DNA from: Cupriavidus oxalaticus
GTDB lineage: Bacteria; Pseudomonadota; Gammaproteobacteria; Burkholderiales; Burkholderiaceae
DNA: 64,000 nt
NCBI RefSeq assembly: GCF_016894385.1
Contig: NZ_CP069812.1
Span: 2,294,001-2,358,000 of the forward strand
Reading direction: 5' to 3'
Shown piece by piece: positions 9,003 through 18,235 of this stretch. A program made the translations under genes and the position numbers. How positions within the stretch are numbered: the stretch's first letter is position 1; each line of letters opens with the position of its first letter. Under the pieces are notes generated by a model. The model searched no databases, had not been told where the DNA came from, and saw only the letters and a program-made list of their open reading frames with translations.

Positions 9003-10478
9003 TCAGTTGAACCAATGTTCCCGTGCTTTCATGATCAGCGCCTTGGCTTCTTCCTCGGTGACGCCCGTCATCTCGACCAGTTCGTCGACGGCCAGTTCGG
9101 CCAGGTCGTCACGCGTGTGGATATCACCTTCGGCCAATTTGCCGATCAGTTCCGGGTTCAGGCCGTCGAGCGAGCGCAGATCCTGCGACACCTCTTCCAC
9201 CTTTTCTTCCCGGGCCAGTTCCATCGTCAGGAGCGCATCACGCGCGCGGTTGCGCAGCTCGTTGACGGTGTCTTCGTCAAAGGCCTCGATCTCCATCATT
9301 TCACTGATGGGGACATAGGCCACTTCTTCCAGCGTGGAGAAGCCTTCCTCGATCAGGATGTCTGCCACTTCCTCATCCACGTCCAGCTTGGACATGAACA
9401 GCTTGCGCACGACATCGCTCTCTTCGGCCTGCTTCTGCGCCGATTCTTCCTGCGTCATGATGTTGATCTGCCAGCCGGTCAGCTCGGACGCCAGGCGTAC
9501 GTTCTGGCCACTGCGGCCGATGGCGACGGCGAGGTTTTCCTCGTCGACCACCACGTCCATGCTGTGCTTCTCTTCATCGACCACGATCGACTGCACTTGC
9601 GCAGGTGCCAGCGCGCCGATCACAAACTGCGCCGGGTCTTCCGACCACAGCACGATATCCACGGCCTCGCCGCCGATCTCGTTGCGCACCGCGGTCACGC
9701 GCGTACCGCGCACGCCCACGCAGGTGCCGATCGGGTCGATGCGCTTGTCGTGCGCCACCACCGCGATCTTCGCACGCACGCCCGGATCGCGGGCGGCGGC
9801 CTTGATTTCCAGCAGACCCTGTTCCATTTCCGGCACTTCGTTTTCGAAGAGCTTGATCAGGAACTCAGGGGCAGTGCGCGACAGCTCGATCTGCGGGCCG
9901 CGCGCGGCGCGGTCCACGTTCAGGATATAGGCACGCACACGGTCGCCGGTGCGCAGGTTTTCCTTCGGGATGATCTGGTCGCGGGCCAGCAGCGCTTCCA
10001 CGCGGCCGGATTCCACGATCAGGCCCTTCTTGTCCGCGCGCTTGACCGTGCCGGTCATGATCTTCTCGCCGCGATCGAGGTAGTCGTTCAGGATCTGCTC
10101 GCGCTCGGCGTCGCGGATGCGCTGCAGGATCACCTGCTTGGCCGCCTGCGCGCCGATACGGCCGAACTCGACCGACTCGATCTGCTGCTCGATGTAGTCG
10201 CCAAGCTCAAGGCTGGGGTTCTCATCGCGGGCTTCGAACAGCAGGATCTGCTTGTCCGGCTCCTGCAGGCCCTGTTCATCGGGAACGACCAGCCAGCGGC
10301 GGAAGGTTTCATGCTCGCCCGACTCGCGATCGATCGCGACCCGGATATCCACGTCTTCTTCGAAACGCTTCTTGGTGGCCGAGGCGAGCGCCGCCTCCAG
10401 GGCACCGAATACCACATCCTTGTCGACGTTCTTCTCACGCGCAAGCGCATCGACGAGCAACAGAACTTCGCGGCTCAT
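9003..10478 (-). CDS. nusA: Transcription termination/antitermination factor NusA
   Basis: A 491-residue RNA-polymerase-binding protein acting in pausing, termination and rRNA antitermination. Visible in order: N-terminal RNAP-binding domain ([20 protein letters not shown]), S1 domain (about 135-200), KH1 and KH2 ([19 protein letters not shown] around residues 310-330), and two acidic helix-hairpin-helix repeats at the C-terminus (about 365-425 and 435-491). The start overlaps the last codons of rimP by 4 bp, so the two are translationally coupled. Confidence 0.97.
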   Translation of the reverse strand: MSREVLLLVDALAREKNVDKDVVFGALEAALASATKKRFEEDVDIRVAIDRESGEHETFRRWLVVPDEQGLQEPDKQILLFEARDENPSLELGDYIEQQIESVEFGRIGAQAAKQVILQRIRDAEREQILNDYLDRGEKIMTGTVKRADKKGLIVESGRVEALLARDQIIPKENLRTGDRVRAYILNVDRAARGPQIELSRTAPEFLIKLFENEVPEMEQGLLEIKAAARDPGVRAKIAVVAHDKRIDPIGTCVGVRGTRVTAVRNEIGGEAVDIVLWSEDPAQFVIGALAPAQVQSIVVDEEKHSMDVVVDEENLAVAIGRSGQNVRLASELTGWQINIMTQEESAQKQAEESDVVRKLFMSKLDVDEEVADILIEEGFSTLEEVAYVPISEMMEIEAFDEDTVNELRNRARDALLTMELAREEKVEEVSQDLRSLDGLNPELIGKLAEGDIHTRDDLAELAVDELVEMTGVTEEEAKALIMKAREHWFN

Positions 10479-10963
10479 TGCTTGTTCCCTTTTCTTTGAT
10501 TTCCTTTGAAGTCGAATACCGGCACCAGGCGTGCCTTGTCGACATCGGATACGGCAAATTCCAGCAGTGCCGGGCCATCCTTGCCCTCGAACTCCAGGCC
10601 GACCTTCTCCGCGCCCGCCTCGCCGGCCGGTTCGCGCAGGATGCCCGTGAAGTTCTTCTGCCCGTTGACCGGCAGGCGCAGCGTCACGCGCGCCTCGGCG
10701 CCGGCAAAGCGGACGTAGTCGGCCAGCTTCTTCAGCGGCCGGTCCAGTCCGGGCGACGAGACCTCGAGGCGTTCGTAGTCGACATTCTCGACCGTGAACA
10801 CGTGGGTGAGCTGGCGGCTCACCTTTTCACAATCCTCGATGGCGATGCCGGTTTCAGGCTGATCGATATAGACACGCAACAATCCGGCCGGGGCACGCTC
10901 GAGCTCAACCAGCTCATATCCCATGCCGTTAAGGGTGGTTTCGATCAAATCTGCCAGATGCAC
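10475..10963 (-). CDS. rimP: Ribosome maturation factor RimP
   Basis: A 162-residue cytoplasmic 30S assembly factor. The N-terminus [22 protein letters not shown] and the central [30 protein letters not shown] are family signatures. The start is GTG at 10963. It is the first gene of the rimP-nusA-infB-rbfA-truB block, lies downstream of the rluB terminator, and so probably has its own promoter in the roughly 130 bp between 10964 and 11095, where I find no clear consensus. Confidence 0.95.
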   Translation of the reverse strand: MHLADLIETTLNGMGYELVELERAPAGLLRVYIDQPETGIAIEDCEKVSRQLTHVFTVENVDYERLEVSSPGLDRPLKKLADYVRFAGAEARVTLRLPVNGQKNFTGILREPAGEAGAEKVGLEFEGKDGPALLEFAVSDVDKARLVPVFDFKGNQRKGNKQ

Positions 10964-11095
10964 TGTTATCCCGAGTAATGGCCATCAACACCGTGGCAGG
11001 CAAACCCGCCGCGGCCGTCCGGGACGACCCTGCTGCAGTGCTGCCTGTCCGCCATCCCGCCCGCGCCGGGGCGCGGGACCGAATTCGGGCGAACC

Positions 11096-11120
11096 AAAAA
11101 AAAATGGGCGCAATGCCCAT
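11096..11120 (-). terminator. Rho-independent terminator after rluB
   Basis: Read on the minus strand, ATGGGC (11120-11115) pairs with GCCCAT (11109-11104) around a 5-nt loop and is followed by eight T residues (11103-11096). It lies 145 bp past the rluB stop and separates scpB-rluB from the rimP block. The rest of 10964-11264 holds no gene that I can support. Confidence 0.75.
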
Positions 11121-11264
11121 CATTCGCCCACCCTCGGCGAGGATGGCTTTTTGAATAGACTTGAATTATACGCGGATTATGTCGAAAAGGCAAAAGCCAG
11201 ACATATTCGCAGATGACATGCCGCGCTGGCGGGTCTTCACCCCGCCATGCGCGGCATCAGGCAC

Positions 11265-13160
11265 TCAGCGATTGCCGCCGCGGTTGCCCCCGCGACCACC
11301 TCCGCGATTGTTGCCACCGCCACCTCCAGCGCCGCCGCGCGGGGTGCGGTTTCCGCCCGGCTTCGCCGCCTTCGGCATGACATTTCCGTTCGGCTCGCCG
11401 CCGCCACGACGCTGCTGCGGCTTGCCTTGCCCGCCCAGCCCGGCGCCACCACGCGCCTGGCGCGCGCCGGTGCCGCGGCCACCGCCCAGGTTGGCCGCGT
11501 GCGAGGTCAGCAGCGTGGGACCGTGGCTGATGTAGCCCATCGACGTCTTCATCGGATCCGGCTGGCCGCCGCGGCTGCCGCCCCGTGCACCGCCTTGCTC
11601 GTAGCGCGGCAACCCATCCATGCCGGTGTGCATCGGCATGCCGGCAATTGCTGCTTCGGTGCGCTGCTTGCGCCCGCCGACCTTGGTCGCGCCCTTGCCG
11701 GACTGCTCGCCCTTGCCCGGCACCTTCAGGCCGACCGCGGTCATCAGCGCCTTGACGTCATTGGGCTCGACCTCCTGCCAGCGGCCGCGCTTGAGGCCGC
11801 GCGGCAGCAGGAACTGGCCGTAGCGCGTGCGGATCAGGCGCGACACGGTCAGGCCGACCGCCTCGAACATGCGCCGCACTTCGCGGTTGCGGCCTTCGGT
11901 CAGCGCCACGTGGTACCACTGGTTGACGCCCTCGCCGCCGCCATCCGCGATGCGCAGGAAGTTGGCCTCGCCATCGTCCAGCTTGATGCCGTGCAGCAGG
12001 CGCTGGCGGTCGGCTTCGGCCAGCTCGCCCAGCGTGCGCACCGCGTATTCACGCTCGACGCCGTAGCGCGGATGCATGAAGCGGTTGGCGATATCGCCCG
12101 AGGTGGTGAAGATCAGCAGGCCTTCGGTATTGAAGTCCAGCCGGCCAACGGCGACCCACTTGCCGGTCTTGATGCGCGGCAGGCTGTCGAACACGGTCGG
12201 ACGGCCTTCGGGGTCCGACTGGCTGACGATTTCGCCGGCCGGCTTGTGGTACAGCAGCACGCGCGGCGGCTTGGTCGAGACCTTGCGGTGGATCAGCTTG
12301 CCGTTGACGCGCACCTGGTCGGCCGGCAGGATGCGCTGGCCGATATGCGCCGGCAGGCCGTTGACCGAGACCCGGCCCTGCAGGATCAGCTCTTCCATTT
12401 CGCGGCGCGAGCCCAGGCCGCCTTCGGCCAGCACCTTGTGCAGCTTCGGCGCATCATCCTCGGCCGACAGTTCGCGCACCGGCTTCGCCTTGGTGCGCGG
12501 GATGACGGTGTCTTCCTTGTCGTACTGCTCGGAAATCACGAAACGGAACAGGTCCTCGCTGCTGGACGCGGCCTTGTCGGCACCGCCCTGGCCCGGGCCC
12601 TTGCGCTGGCCCTGCGGCTTGGCACCGTCCTTGCGGCGGCCCTGCTGCTGCCGGCCGGCAGCGCCCTGCCCTTCGGCCGGCGCGGCGGACTTGCCGCCAC
12701 GCGGGTTCGGCTTGCGCTTGCGGCCCGCCTGCTCGCCCTTGTCCGCCTTCTCGGCTCGATCGGTTCGCTCGGCTTTCTCGACCCTTTCAGCCCGTTCAGC
12801 CTTGTGCGTCTTGTCGACCGGAGCCTGCACCGCCTGGCCGCCATCGCCCGGAGCCGGCTTGCGCTTGCCGCGGCCACGCTGGCCTCCACGCCCTCCGGCC
12901 GCTGCCGGCGCCGCGGCCGCTTCCGCGACCTCGCCGGGCGTACCGGCCTCGGCGCCTTCGGCGCGCCCGGCATCGCGATCCTGCGCCGCCTGGCGACGCG
13001 ACGCCACCAGGTTCCTCAGCCCGCGGCGCAGCCCCTTGCGGCGGGGCGCGGCTTCGCTGCCCGATCCGGGTTCTGCGGCGCCGGAGTCGGCGGGTGCGCC
13101 CGCATGGCGGGCGTCTTGCTCAACGGAATCAGACAAGGTATTCACTATCGGCTGTTGCAT
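11265..13160 (-). CDS. rluB: 23S rRNA pseudouridine-2605 synthase RluB, extended form
   Basis: A 631-residue protein, about twice the length of E. coli RluB. Residues 1 to about 235 are a low-complexity Ala/Gly/Lys/Arg-rich extension with many basic clusters. An S4 RNA-binding domain follows ([20 protein letters not shown], about 238-290), then the RsuA/RluB catalytic domain with [15 protein letters not shown] holding the catalytic Asp, and [13 protein letters not shown]. The last ~100 residues are again disordered and end in GNR/GGR repeats of RGG type. The core identifies the enzyme; the tails probably add RNA affinity. It follows scpB by only 5 bp. Confidence 0.9.
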   Translation of the reverse strand: MQQPIVNTLSDSVEQDARHAGAPADSGAAEPGSGSEAAPRRKGLRRGLRNLVASRRQAAQDRDAGRAEGAEAGTPGEVAEAAAAPAAAGGRGGQRGRGKRKPAPGDGGQAVQAPVDKTHKAERAERVEKAERTDRAEKADKGEQAGRKRKPNPRGGKSAAPAEGQGAAGRQQQGRRKDGAKPQGQRKGPGQGGADKAASSSEDLFRFVISEQYDKEDTVIPRTKAKPVRELSAEDDAPKLHKVLAEGGLGSRREMEELILQGRVSVNGLPAHIGQRILPADQVRVNGKLIHRKVSTKPPRVLLYHKPAGEIVSQSDPEGRPTVFDSLPRIKTGKWVAVGRLDFNTEGLLIFTTSGDIANRFMHPRYGVEREYAVRTLGELAEADRQRLLHGIKLDDGEANFLRIADGGGEGVNQWYHVALTEGRNREVRRMFEAVGLTVSRLIRTRYGQFLLPRGLKRGRWQEVEPNDVKALMTAVGLKVPGKGEQSGKGATKVGGRKQRTEAAIAGMPMHTGMDGLPRYEQGGARGGSRGGQPDPMKTSMGYISHGPTLLTSHAANLGGGRGTGARQARGGAGLGGQGKPQQRRGGGEPNGNVMPKAAKPGGNRTPRGGAGGGGGNNRGGGRGGNRGGNR

Positions 13161-13165
13161 GTTGT

Positions 13166-14047
13166 TCAGTTCGGCACGCGCTCGTCGTGCTCGCTCGGGT
13201 GCGGCGAGACGCCGCCTTCCGGCAGTTCGCCCCGCGCCCCGTCCGGATCGGAATCGGCAGGATCGGCCGGTTCGGTTGATTCGCCTTCTGCGCCCGGTTC
13301 TTCCGCCCCATGCTGGTGCTGCTGCAGGTCGAATCCGTTGGCGATTTCGCCGTCTGGGGATGCCTGGCCGGCGTCCGCGGCGTCGGGCTCGCCGGCGGCG
13401 GATGCGTCGCCCCCCTCCCCGGCGGGCTGTGCCGGCTCGGCAAACGCCTCTTCATCGGCACTGCCGGGCTTGCTTGCCGCCAGCGCCTCGAAATCGATGG
13501 CCTGCTGGTCCAGCAGCGTTGCCTGCGCCTGCGCCTGAGCATCCTCCAGCGGCGGCAGCTCGTCCAGCGTGCGCAGCCCGAGGTCGTCCAGGAAGGCCTT
13601 GGTGGTGGCATACAGGGCCGGCCGGCCCGGCACGTCGCGGTGGCCGATGACCTCGATCCAGCTGCGGTCTTCCAGCTTCTTGATGACTTCCGTGCTGACC
13701 GTCACGCCGCGGATTTCCTCGATATCGCCGCGCGTCACCGGCTGGCGATAAGCGATGATCGCCAGCGTCTCCATCACGGCGCGCGAGTACTTCGGCGGCT
13801 TTTCCGGATTCAGGCGGTCGAGGTATTCGCGCATCTCGGGGCGGCTCTGGAAGCGCCAGCCGCTGGCCAGCGACACCAGTTCCACGCCGCGCGGGCGCCA
13901 GTCCTGGCGCAGTTCCTCCAGCAGCACGCGGACGGTGTCCGCGCCGACGTCGTCGGCGAACAGCCGTCGCAGATCATTGACGCGCAAAGGCTCCTGCGCG
14001 CAGATCAGCGCCGTCTCGAGGACGATCTTCGCCTCTTGGGTATTCAT
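13166..14047 (-). CDS. scpB: SMC-ScpAB complex subunit ScpB
   Basis: A 293-residue chromosome-segregation factor, the winged-helix dimer that binds ScpA in the SMC condensin complex. Residues 1-165 carry the two winged-helix domains ([71 protein letters not shown]). The C-terminal ~110 residues form an acidic, Ala/Glu/Pro-rich tail that is probably disordered. It precedes rluB with a 5-bp gap, the common scpB-rluB pair. scpA is not in the window. Confidence 0.93.
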   Translation of the reverse strand: MNTQEAKIVLETALICAQEPLRVNDLRRLFADDVGADTVRVLLEELRQDWRPRGVELVSLASGWRFQSRPEMREYLDRLNPEKPPKYSRAVMETLAIIAYRQPVTRGDIEEIRGVTVSTEVIKKLEDRSWIEVIGHRDVPGRPALYATTKAFLDDLGLRTLDELPPLEDAQAQAQATLLDQQAIDFEALAASKPGSADEEAFAEPAQPAGEGGDASAAGEPDAADAGQASPDGEIANGFDLQQHQHGAEEPGAEGESTEPADPADSDPDGARGELPEGGVSPHPSEHDERVPN

Positions 14048-14604
14048 GTTGATGGTGTGCAGCCTGTCTTTGCACCTGCTCCCGGACGGATCCGGGGCAC
14101 CGGAGATTTTGGATACAGCGATGCCAATGTCATCGCCATCTCATCGCGCAGCTCACCCGGATACCTGCTGCATCCAAGCCGTGCACTTCCCATTCTTTTG
14201 CATCGAGTTGCCGGGTCACTCCGGCAGGAGATCGTTCGCACGCCGCCATGGGCCGGTCAGCGAACCTCTTGCGTGTCGCGTCCGCACAACGGACGTCGCT
14301 GTCGGCGAACTGAACGCCTCGGACGCAAGAAAAACGGGTATCGGGAGCAAGGCCGGCATCTCCAACACCGCAGTGCCAGCCGGGCTTTTGAACCAGATCT
14401 TTTGAACCGGATGGACCGTGCGGCGGGCCGGGCATCGAACTACCACGCTTCCCGCCGCCGTGGGCGCACCTTCTGGCAGGAAGGCCGCTGGCGCTGCTCG
14501 CCGCTGCTTACAAAACACCGCGCGATACCGCAATGCTGGCGATTGTATGGCATTCCCGCCCTTGCCCGCAACCACCATCCGCGGCGCCGAGCACCCCATG
14601 CGCC
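14048..14604. other. 557-bp intergenic stretch between scpB and the SafE-like gene
   Basis: Both flanking genes are on the minus strand. I see no frame with a recognisable protein, no tRNA and no convincing terminator. A short minus-strand frame of 65 codons (14044-14241) has no Shine-Dalgarno and an Arg/Ser/Pro composition typical of noncoding GC-rich DNA. The stretch presumably holds the scpB promoter. Confidence 0.5.
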
Positions 14605-15363
14605 TCAAAAGACCAGGCAGAAACCCTGCTCGGCCAGCGAATGTGGCAGCAACACCGCGCGCGCCAGGCCAAGGCCCCCGAACGCCATGACCGCCACGCC
14701 CGCCCCCACGCGGACCGCGCGCCGCCGCGACAGGCTGCGCAGGTAGCCGGACAGTCCCGACAACACCAGCAGGTTGGGCAGCGTGCCGACGCCGAACACG
14801 CCCATCACCAGCGCCCCGGAACCGGCATTGCCGGCGAGCAGCGCCAGCGTCAGCGCCCCGTAGACCATGCCGCACGGCACCAGCCCCCAGGCCAGGCCAA
14901 CGCCGTAGCGCCTCGCAAGCCCCCCATGGGCACGCACGAACGTAGGCATGCCACCACCGATCCGGCCGAGCTGCCGCGCCAGGCCGCTGCCCGCGCGGGC
15001 CGCCAGCCGCTCAAGCCACGCCACGGTAAAGGCATTGCCGCGCAGAAGGCGCCAGCCCGACCACAACAGCATGGCACTGCCGGCGCCGAACAGCCAGCGC
15101 TGCACCGGCAGGTAATCCTGCCGCCACGCGCCGGCGCCGATCGCACCCAGCAGCGCGCCGAGCAGCATGTAGGTCGAAATCCGGCCCAGGTGCATTGCCA
15201 GCAACTCGCCGGCCCAGGCAGTCCGGCTGCGCACAAAGGCCACGGCCACGGCGCCGCCACGTTGCTGCTCGACCGCCAGCGCGATGCCGCCACACATTGC
15301 TGCGCAGTGCACGCCGCCCAGCAATGCCAGCATGAAAACGCTAATTAGCACCCCAAATGGCAA
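14605..15363 (-). CDS. SafE/TauE-like (UreH-type) membrane protein
   Basis: A 252-residue integral membrane protein with about six hydrophobic segments. The N-terminal GGVHCAAMCGGIALAV carries the paired cysteines typical of the sulfite exporter TauE/SafE-like (UreH) proteins found beside cbb3 oxidase genes, where a role in copper or heme handling has been suggested but not proved for this protein. The start is taken as TTG at 15363 because AGGGA lies 7 nt upstream of it; the first ATG in frame would cut into the first membrane helix. It diverges from fnr, which begins 77 bp away. Confidence 0.72.
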   Translation of the reverse strand: MPFGVLISVFMLALLGGVHCAAMCGGIALAVEQQRGGAVAVAFVRSRTAWAGELLAMHLGRISTYMLLGALLGAIGAGAWRQDYLPVQRWLFGAGSAMLLWSGWRLLRGNAFTVAWLERLAARAGSGLARQLGRIGGGMPTFVRAHGGLARRYGVGLAWGLVPCGMVYGALTLALLAGNAGSGALVMGVFGVGTLPNLLVLSGLSGYLRSLSRRRAVRVGAGVAVMAFGGLGLARAVLLPHSLAEQGFCLVF

Positions 15364-15440
15364 ATCTGACTCCCTGCCTCATCACATCGCACGGTAAAAT
15401 GGCGAGGTCGCGCCCTCGCATCCACTCTTGCAGGTTCCAA

Positions 15441-16166
15441 TTGCTCACCTCCATTCCAATCACCGAGATGTCGCCCCGTTGCTCTACATGCGCGATGGGG
15501 CAACTGTGCCTTCCGGTTGGCATGTCCCAGCAGGACCTCACCAAGATGGACACCCTGGTGCAGGAACGCATCCGGGTCCATAAGGGTGAGACCTTGTACC
15601 GCATGGGCGACCCCCTCACGGCGGTTTATGCCGTTCGCTTCGGCACGCTGAAGACGCATGTCACGACCGAAGACGGCCGTTCACAGATTACCGGTTTCCA
15701 CCTGCCTGGCGAAATCGTCGGCCTCGACGGCCTCGGCGAGATGCAGCACGCCTCGGACGCAACCGCGCTGGAAGATACCGAAGTCTGCGTAGTCCGCCTT
15801 GGCGACCTGCAGACGCTGTCTGCAGACCTGCCTTCGCTGCAGCATCAGTTCCTGCGGCTGATGGGCAAGGAAATCACGCACGACCAGATGATGCTGGTGA
15901 CACTCGGCTCGATGCGCGCCGAAGAGCGCCTGGCCGCGTTCCTGATCAACCTGTCCGAGCGCCTGTCGGCGCGCGGCTACTCGTCGACCGAATTCGTGAT
16001 GCGCATGAGCCGCGAGGAAATCGGCAGCTACCTGGGCCTGAAACTGGAAACCGTCAGCCGCCTGTTCTCGCGTTTCGCCGAAGCCGGCCTGATCCAGATT
16101 CGCCAGCGCCATGTCAAGCTGGTGGATCTCGCCGGCATCAAGCAGCTCTACAGCCGCAGCTGCTGA
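15441..16166 (+). CDS. fnr: FNR-type oxygen-sensing transcriptional regulator
   Basis: A Crp/Fnr protein that holds an oxygen-labile 4Fe-4S cluster and activates anaerobic and microaerobic genes. Counting from TTG 15441 (241 residues) the cluster ligands are Cys14, Cys17, Cys23 and Cys116, the same C-x2-C-x5-C plus central Cys pattern as E. coli FNR. The cyclic-nucleotide-like beta-roll is followed by a helix-turn-helix ending LETVSRLFSRF, whose Glu, Ser and Arg match the FNR recognition helix for TTGAT half-sites. In-frame ATGs at 15399 and 15357 are alternatives; 15357 would collide with the start of the divergent gene. It faces the cbb3 genes that carry matching FNR boxes. Confidence 0.9.
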   Translation: MLTSIPITEMSPRCSTCAMGQLCLPVGMSQQDLTKMDTLVQERIRVHKGETLYRMGDPLTAVYAVRFGTLKTHVTTEDGRSQITGFHLPGEIVGLDGLGEMQHASDATALEDTEVCVVRLGDLQTLSADLPSLQHQFLRLMGKEITHDQMMLVTLGSMRAEERLAAFLINLSERLSARGYSSTEFVMRMSREEIGSYLGLKLETVSRLFSRFAEAGLIQIRQRHVKLVDLAGIKQLYSRSC

Positions 16167-16192
16167 CCCTTCCCACCACCCCGCCGTTTTGC

Positions 16193-16219
16193 GCTTGCGC
16201 CGCGCGAGACGGCGCAAGC
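16193..16219. other. Strong stem-loop between convergent fnr and the cbb3 cluster
   Basis: A 10-bp perfect stem (GCTTGCGCCG with CGGCGCAAGC) closes a 7-nt loop in the 60 bp between the two convergent stop codons. Neither side is followed by a T-run in the right direction, so it is not a canonical terminator, although its place suggests a 3'-end barrier. Confidence 0.4.
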
Positions 16220-16226
16220 ATGCCAT

Positions 16227-16472
16227 TCACTCCAACTCGTCGGTATCGCTGAGCCGCGTCGGCATCGTGTACAGCGTCAACCCGCTGGACAGCGCGCAGA
16301 AGACCCACGCCAGCAGGAAGCTCACCGTATAGATCGATTCGCGCGACGCCTCGATCGGATGCCCGAAGAACTTCAGGTCACCGGGATCCACGACGGAGAA
16401 CACCGTCGCGGTGGCGAAGCCGGCCATCAGGAACCCCGGCCACAAGACCCACATCAGCCAGCGCAACCTCAT
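16227..16472 (-). CDS. Small two-helix membrane protein at the end of the cbb3 cluster
   Basis: An 81-residue protein with two predicted membrane helices (about residues 5-25 and 48-70) joined by a loop of mixed charge. I do not recognise a named family. Its ATG overlaps the stop of the FixH-like gene (ATGA), so it is translationally coupled to the cbb3 maturation genes, which suggests a role in oxidase assembly or stability. The coupling and strong hydrophobicity make it a real gene rather than a chance frame. Confidence 0.7.
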   Translation of the reverse strand: MRLRWLMWVLWPGFLMAGFATATVFSVVDPGDLKFFGHPIEASRESIYTVSFLLAWVFCALSSGLTLYTMPTRLSDTDELE

Positions 16473-16678
16473 GGCTGCCTCGCTGCGCTCGGCCGAGGCC
16501 GAGCCGCCTCGGCCTTCTCGACCACCAGTCCATGGCGCGTTGCACCCTGCACCGGCACGTCAGGTTGCGACGACGCCAGCCAGATCGTGACGCCGCACGC
16601 CACCATCGCGACCAGCGGGCCGCTCATCAACAGCCACGGCCACGGCTCTTTCCACCACGGATTGCCTTGCTGATTCAT
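16469..16678 (-). CDS. FixH/CcoH-like single-helix protein
   Basis: A 69-residue protein with one membrane helix (WPWLLMSGPLVAMVACGVTIWLA, about residues 12-34), a short positively inside N-terminus and a variable tail. Position directly after ccoG and the PWPWxLxSGP start fit a reduced FixH/CcoH, which binds the CcoN-CcoO assembly intermediate; the long periplasmic domain of classical FixH is missing. GGGGG lies 4 nt upstream of ATG 16678, while the immediately preceding ATG at 16681 is too close to it. It is coupled to the next small gene by ATGA. Confidence 0.7.
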   Translation of the reverse strand: MNQQGNPWWKEPWPWLLMSGPLVAMVACGVTIWLASSQPDVPVQGATRHGLVVEKAEAARPRPSAARQP

Positions 16679-16713
16679 CATGCCCCCTTGAATTCTGTAC
16701 CGAGCGCCTGACG

Positions 16714-18186
16714 TCACAGGTCGCGCGGCACGATAAAGCTGGTGCTTTGCCGGATCTCGGCGTTGCCCCGCCCAGTTCCTTCGCTGGTCACCGTCACGCT
16801 GATCTTGTGCGTGCCCTGCGCCGCGTCTTCGATCGGCACGCGTATGCGGATCGGCAACAGCCGGTTAGACGTCGGCGCCAGCGACTCGGCCTGCTTGTCG
16901 TATTCGACGGTCAGGTTCTTCAGCTCGTCGCTGTCGGCTCGCACGCTGATATGCATCGGCCCTTCGGTCGTGTTGATCAGCTGCAGGCGATAGACGTTCT
17001 CGATCCAGCGGCCTTCGACTTCCCGGCCCAGCGCGCCACGGTCGCGGATGATGTCCACCTTCAGCGGCGTGCGCAGCGCGATCGAAACCACAAAGCCGGC
17101 AAGCAGCGCGCCCCAGATCACGGAATAGATGATGACACGCGGGCGCAGCAGGCGCTTGCGCGACGCAGCCGCCGACAGCGCCTTGCGCATGGCATTTTCC
17201 GAGGTGTACCGGATCAGGCCGCGCGGATAGGACATCTTGTCCATCACCTGGTTGCAGGCGTCGATGCACGCGCCGCAGCCGATGCATTCATACTGCAGGC
17301 CATCGCGGATGTCGATGCCGGTCGGGCATACCTGTACGCAGATGCTGCAGTTGACGCAATCGCCCAGGCCCGCCTGGTGATGGTCGGTCTTGCGCGAACG
17401 GCTGCCGCGCGGCTCGCCCCGGCCGATGTCGTAGGTCACGACGTAGGTGTCACGGTCGACCATCACGCCCTGGAAACGCGCATACGGGCACATGTACTTG
17501 CACACCTGCTCGCGCATGAAGCCCGCGTTGCCCCAGGTGGCGAACGCATAGAACAGCATCCAGAACGTCTGCCACGGGCCCAGCGACAGGCTCGCCAGCT
17601 CGCCACCCAGCTCACGGATCGGCGCGAAGTAGCCGATGAAGGTGAAGCCGGTCCACAGCGCGATCAGTACCCACAGGAAGTGCTTGGTGGCCTTGATACG
17701 CAGTTTGCGCAGGCTCCAGGGGTCGCCGTCAAGACGGATGCGGGCGATCCGGTCGCCTTCGATCCGCCGCTCGATCCACATGAAGATCTCGGTATAGACC
17801 GTCTGTGGACAGGCGTAACCGCAGAACAGCCGCCCGGCGATCGCCGTGAACAGGAACAGCGCCAGCGCCGAAATGACCAGCAGCACGGCAAGATAGATGA
17901 CATCCTGCGGCCACAAGACCAGCCCGAAGATGTAGAACTTGCGTTCGCCAAGGTCGAACAGCACGGCCTGGCGTCCGTTCCACTGGAGCCAGGGCGTGCC
18001 GTAGTAGATCAGCTGCGTGAAGAGGACCAGCCAGACGCGCCAGCTGGAGAAAGCGCCCGTAACGGAGCGCGGATAGATCTTGCGGCGGACCTCGTACAGC
18101 GTTTCATCCGAGGTCTCGGCAGGCGCAGCGGCCGACCGCTGGCGGTCGGCCGCCCGGGCCACTTCTTCGGTCCCGGGTGCGTTCAT
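16714..18186 (-). CDS. ccoG: Cytochrome cbb3 oxidase accessory protein CcoG (FixG/RdxA)
   Basis: A 490-residue membrane ferredoxin needed to load copper into cbb3 oxidase by reducing cupric ions. Several membrane helices occupy about residues 45-240. Two full 4Fe-4S motifs follow, CVNCSICVQVCP and CIGCGACIDACN (about 275-315), then another helix and an immunoglobulin-like C-terminal domain (about 370-490). Normal length. It lies 49 bp after ccoP and starts the maturation part of the cluster. Confidence 0.95.
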   Translation of the reverse strand: MNAPGTEEVARAADRQRSAAAPAETSDETLYEVRRKIYPRSVTGAFSSWRVWLVLFTQLIYYGTPWLQWNGRQAVLFDLGERKFYIFGLVLWPQDVIYLAVLLVISALALFLFTAIAGRLFCGYACPQTVYTEIFMWIERRIEGDRIARIRLDGDPWSLRKLRIKATKHFLWVLIALWTGFTFIGYFAPIRELGGELASLSLGPWQTFWMLFYAFATWGNAGFMREQVCKYMCPYARFQGVMVDRDTYVVTYDIGRGEPRGSRSRKTDHHQAGLGDCVNCSICVQVCPTGIDIRDGLQYECIGCGACIDACNQVMDKMSYPRGLIRYTSENAMRKALSAAASRKRLLRPRVIIYSVIWGALLAGFVVSIALRTPLKVDIIRDRGALGREVEGRWIENVYRLQLINTTEGPMHISVRADSDELKNLTVEYDKQAESLAPTSNRLLPIRIRVPIEDAAQGTHKISVTVTSEGTGRGNAEIRQSTSFIVPRDL

Positions 18187-18235
18187 GGATGGTTTCTCCT
18201 GCGGGCGGCCCGCGCCCGCTCAGATGAGTCGCCTG

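Noticed and set aside
6013..9318. A 1101-codon open frame on the plus strand opposite infB
   Set aside because: It mirrors the infB coding frame, is rich in His, Arg and Gly as expected of antisense in GC-rich DNA, and has no recognisable domain.
14044..14241. 65-codon minus-strand frame upstream of scpB
   Set aside because: No Shine-Dalgarno, no recognisable family and biased composition; more likely the scpB promoter region.
16193..16219. The fnr/cbb3 intergenic hairpin as a rho-independent terminator
   Set aside because: The stem is strong, but no T-run follows on either strand in the needed direction; kept only as a stem-loop.
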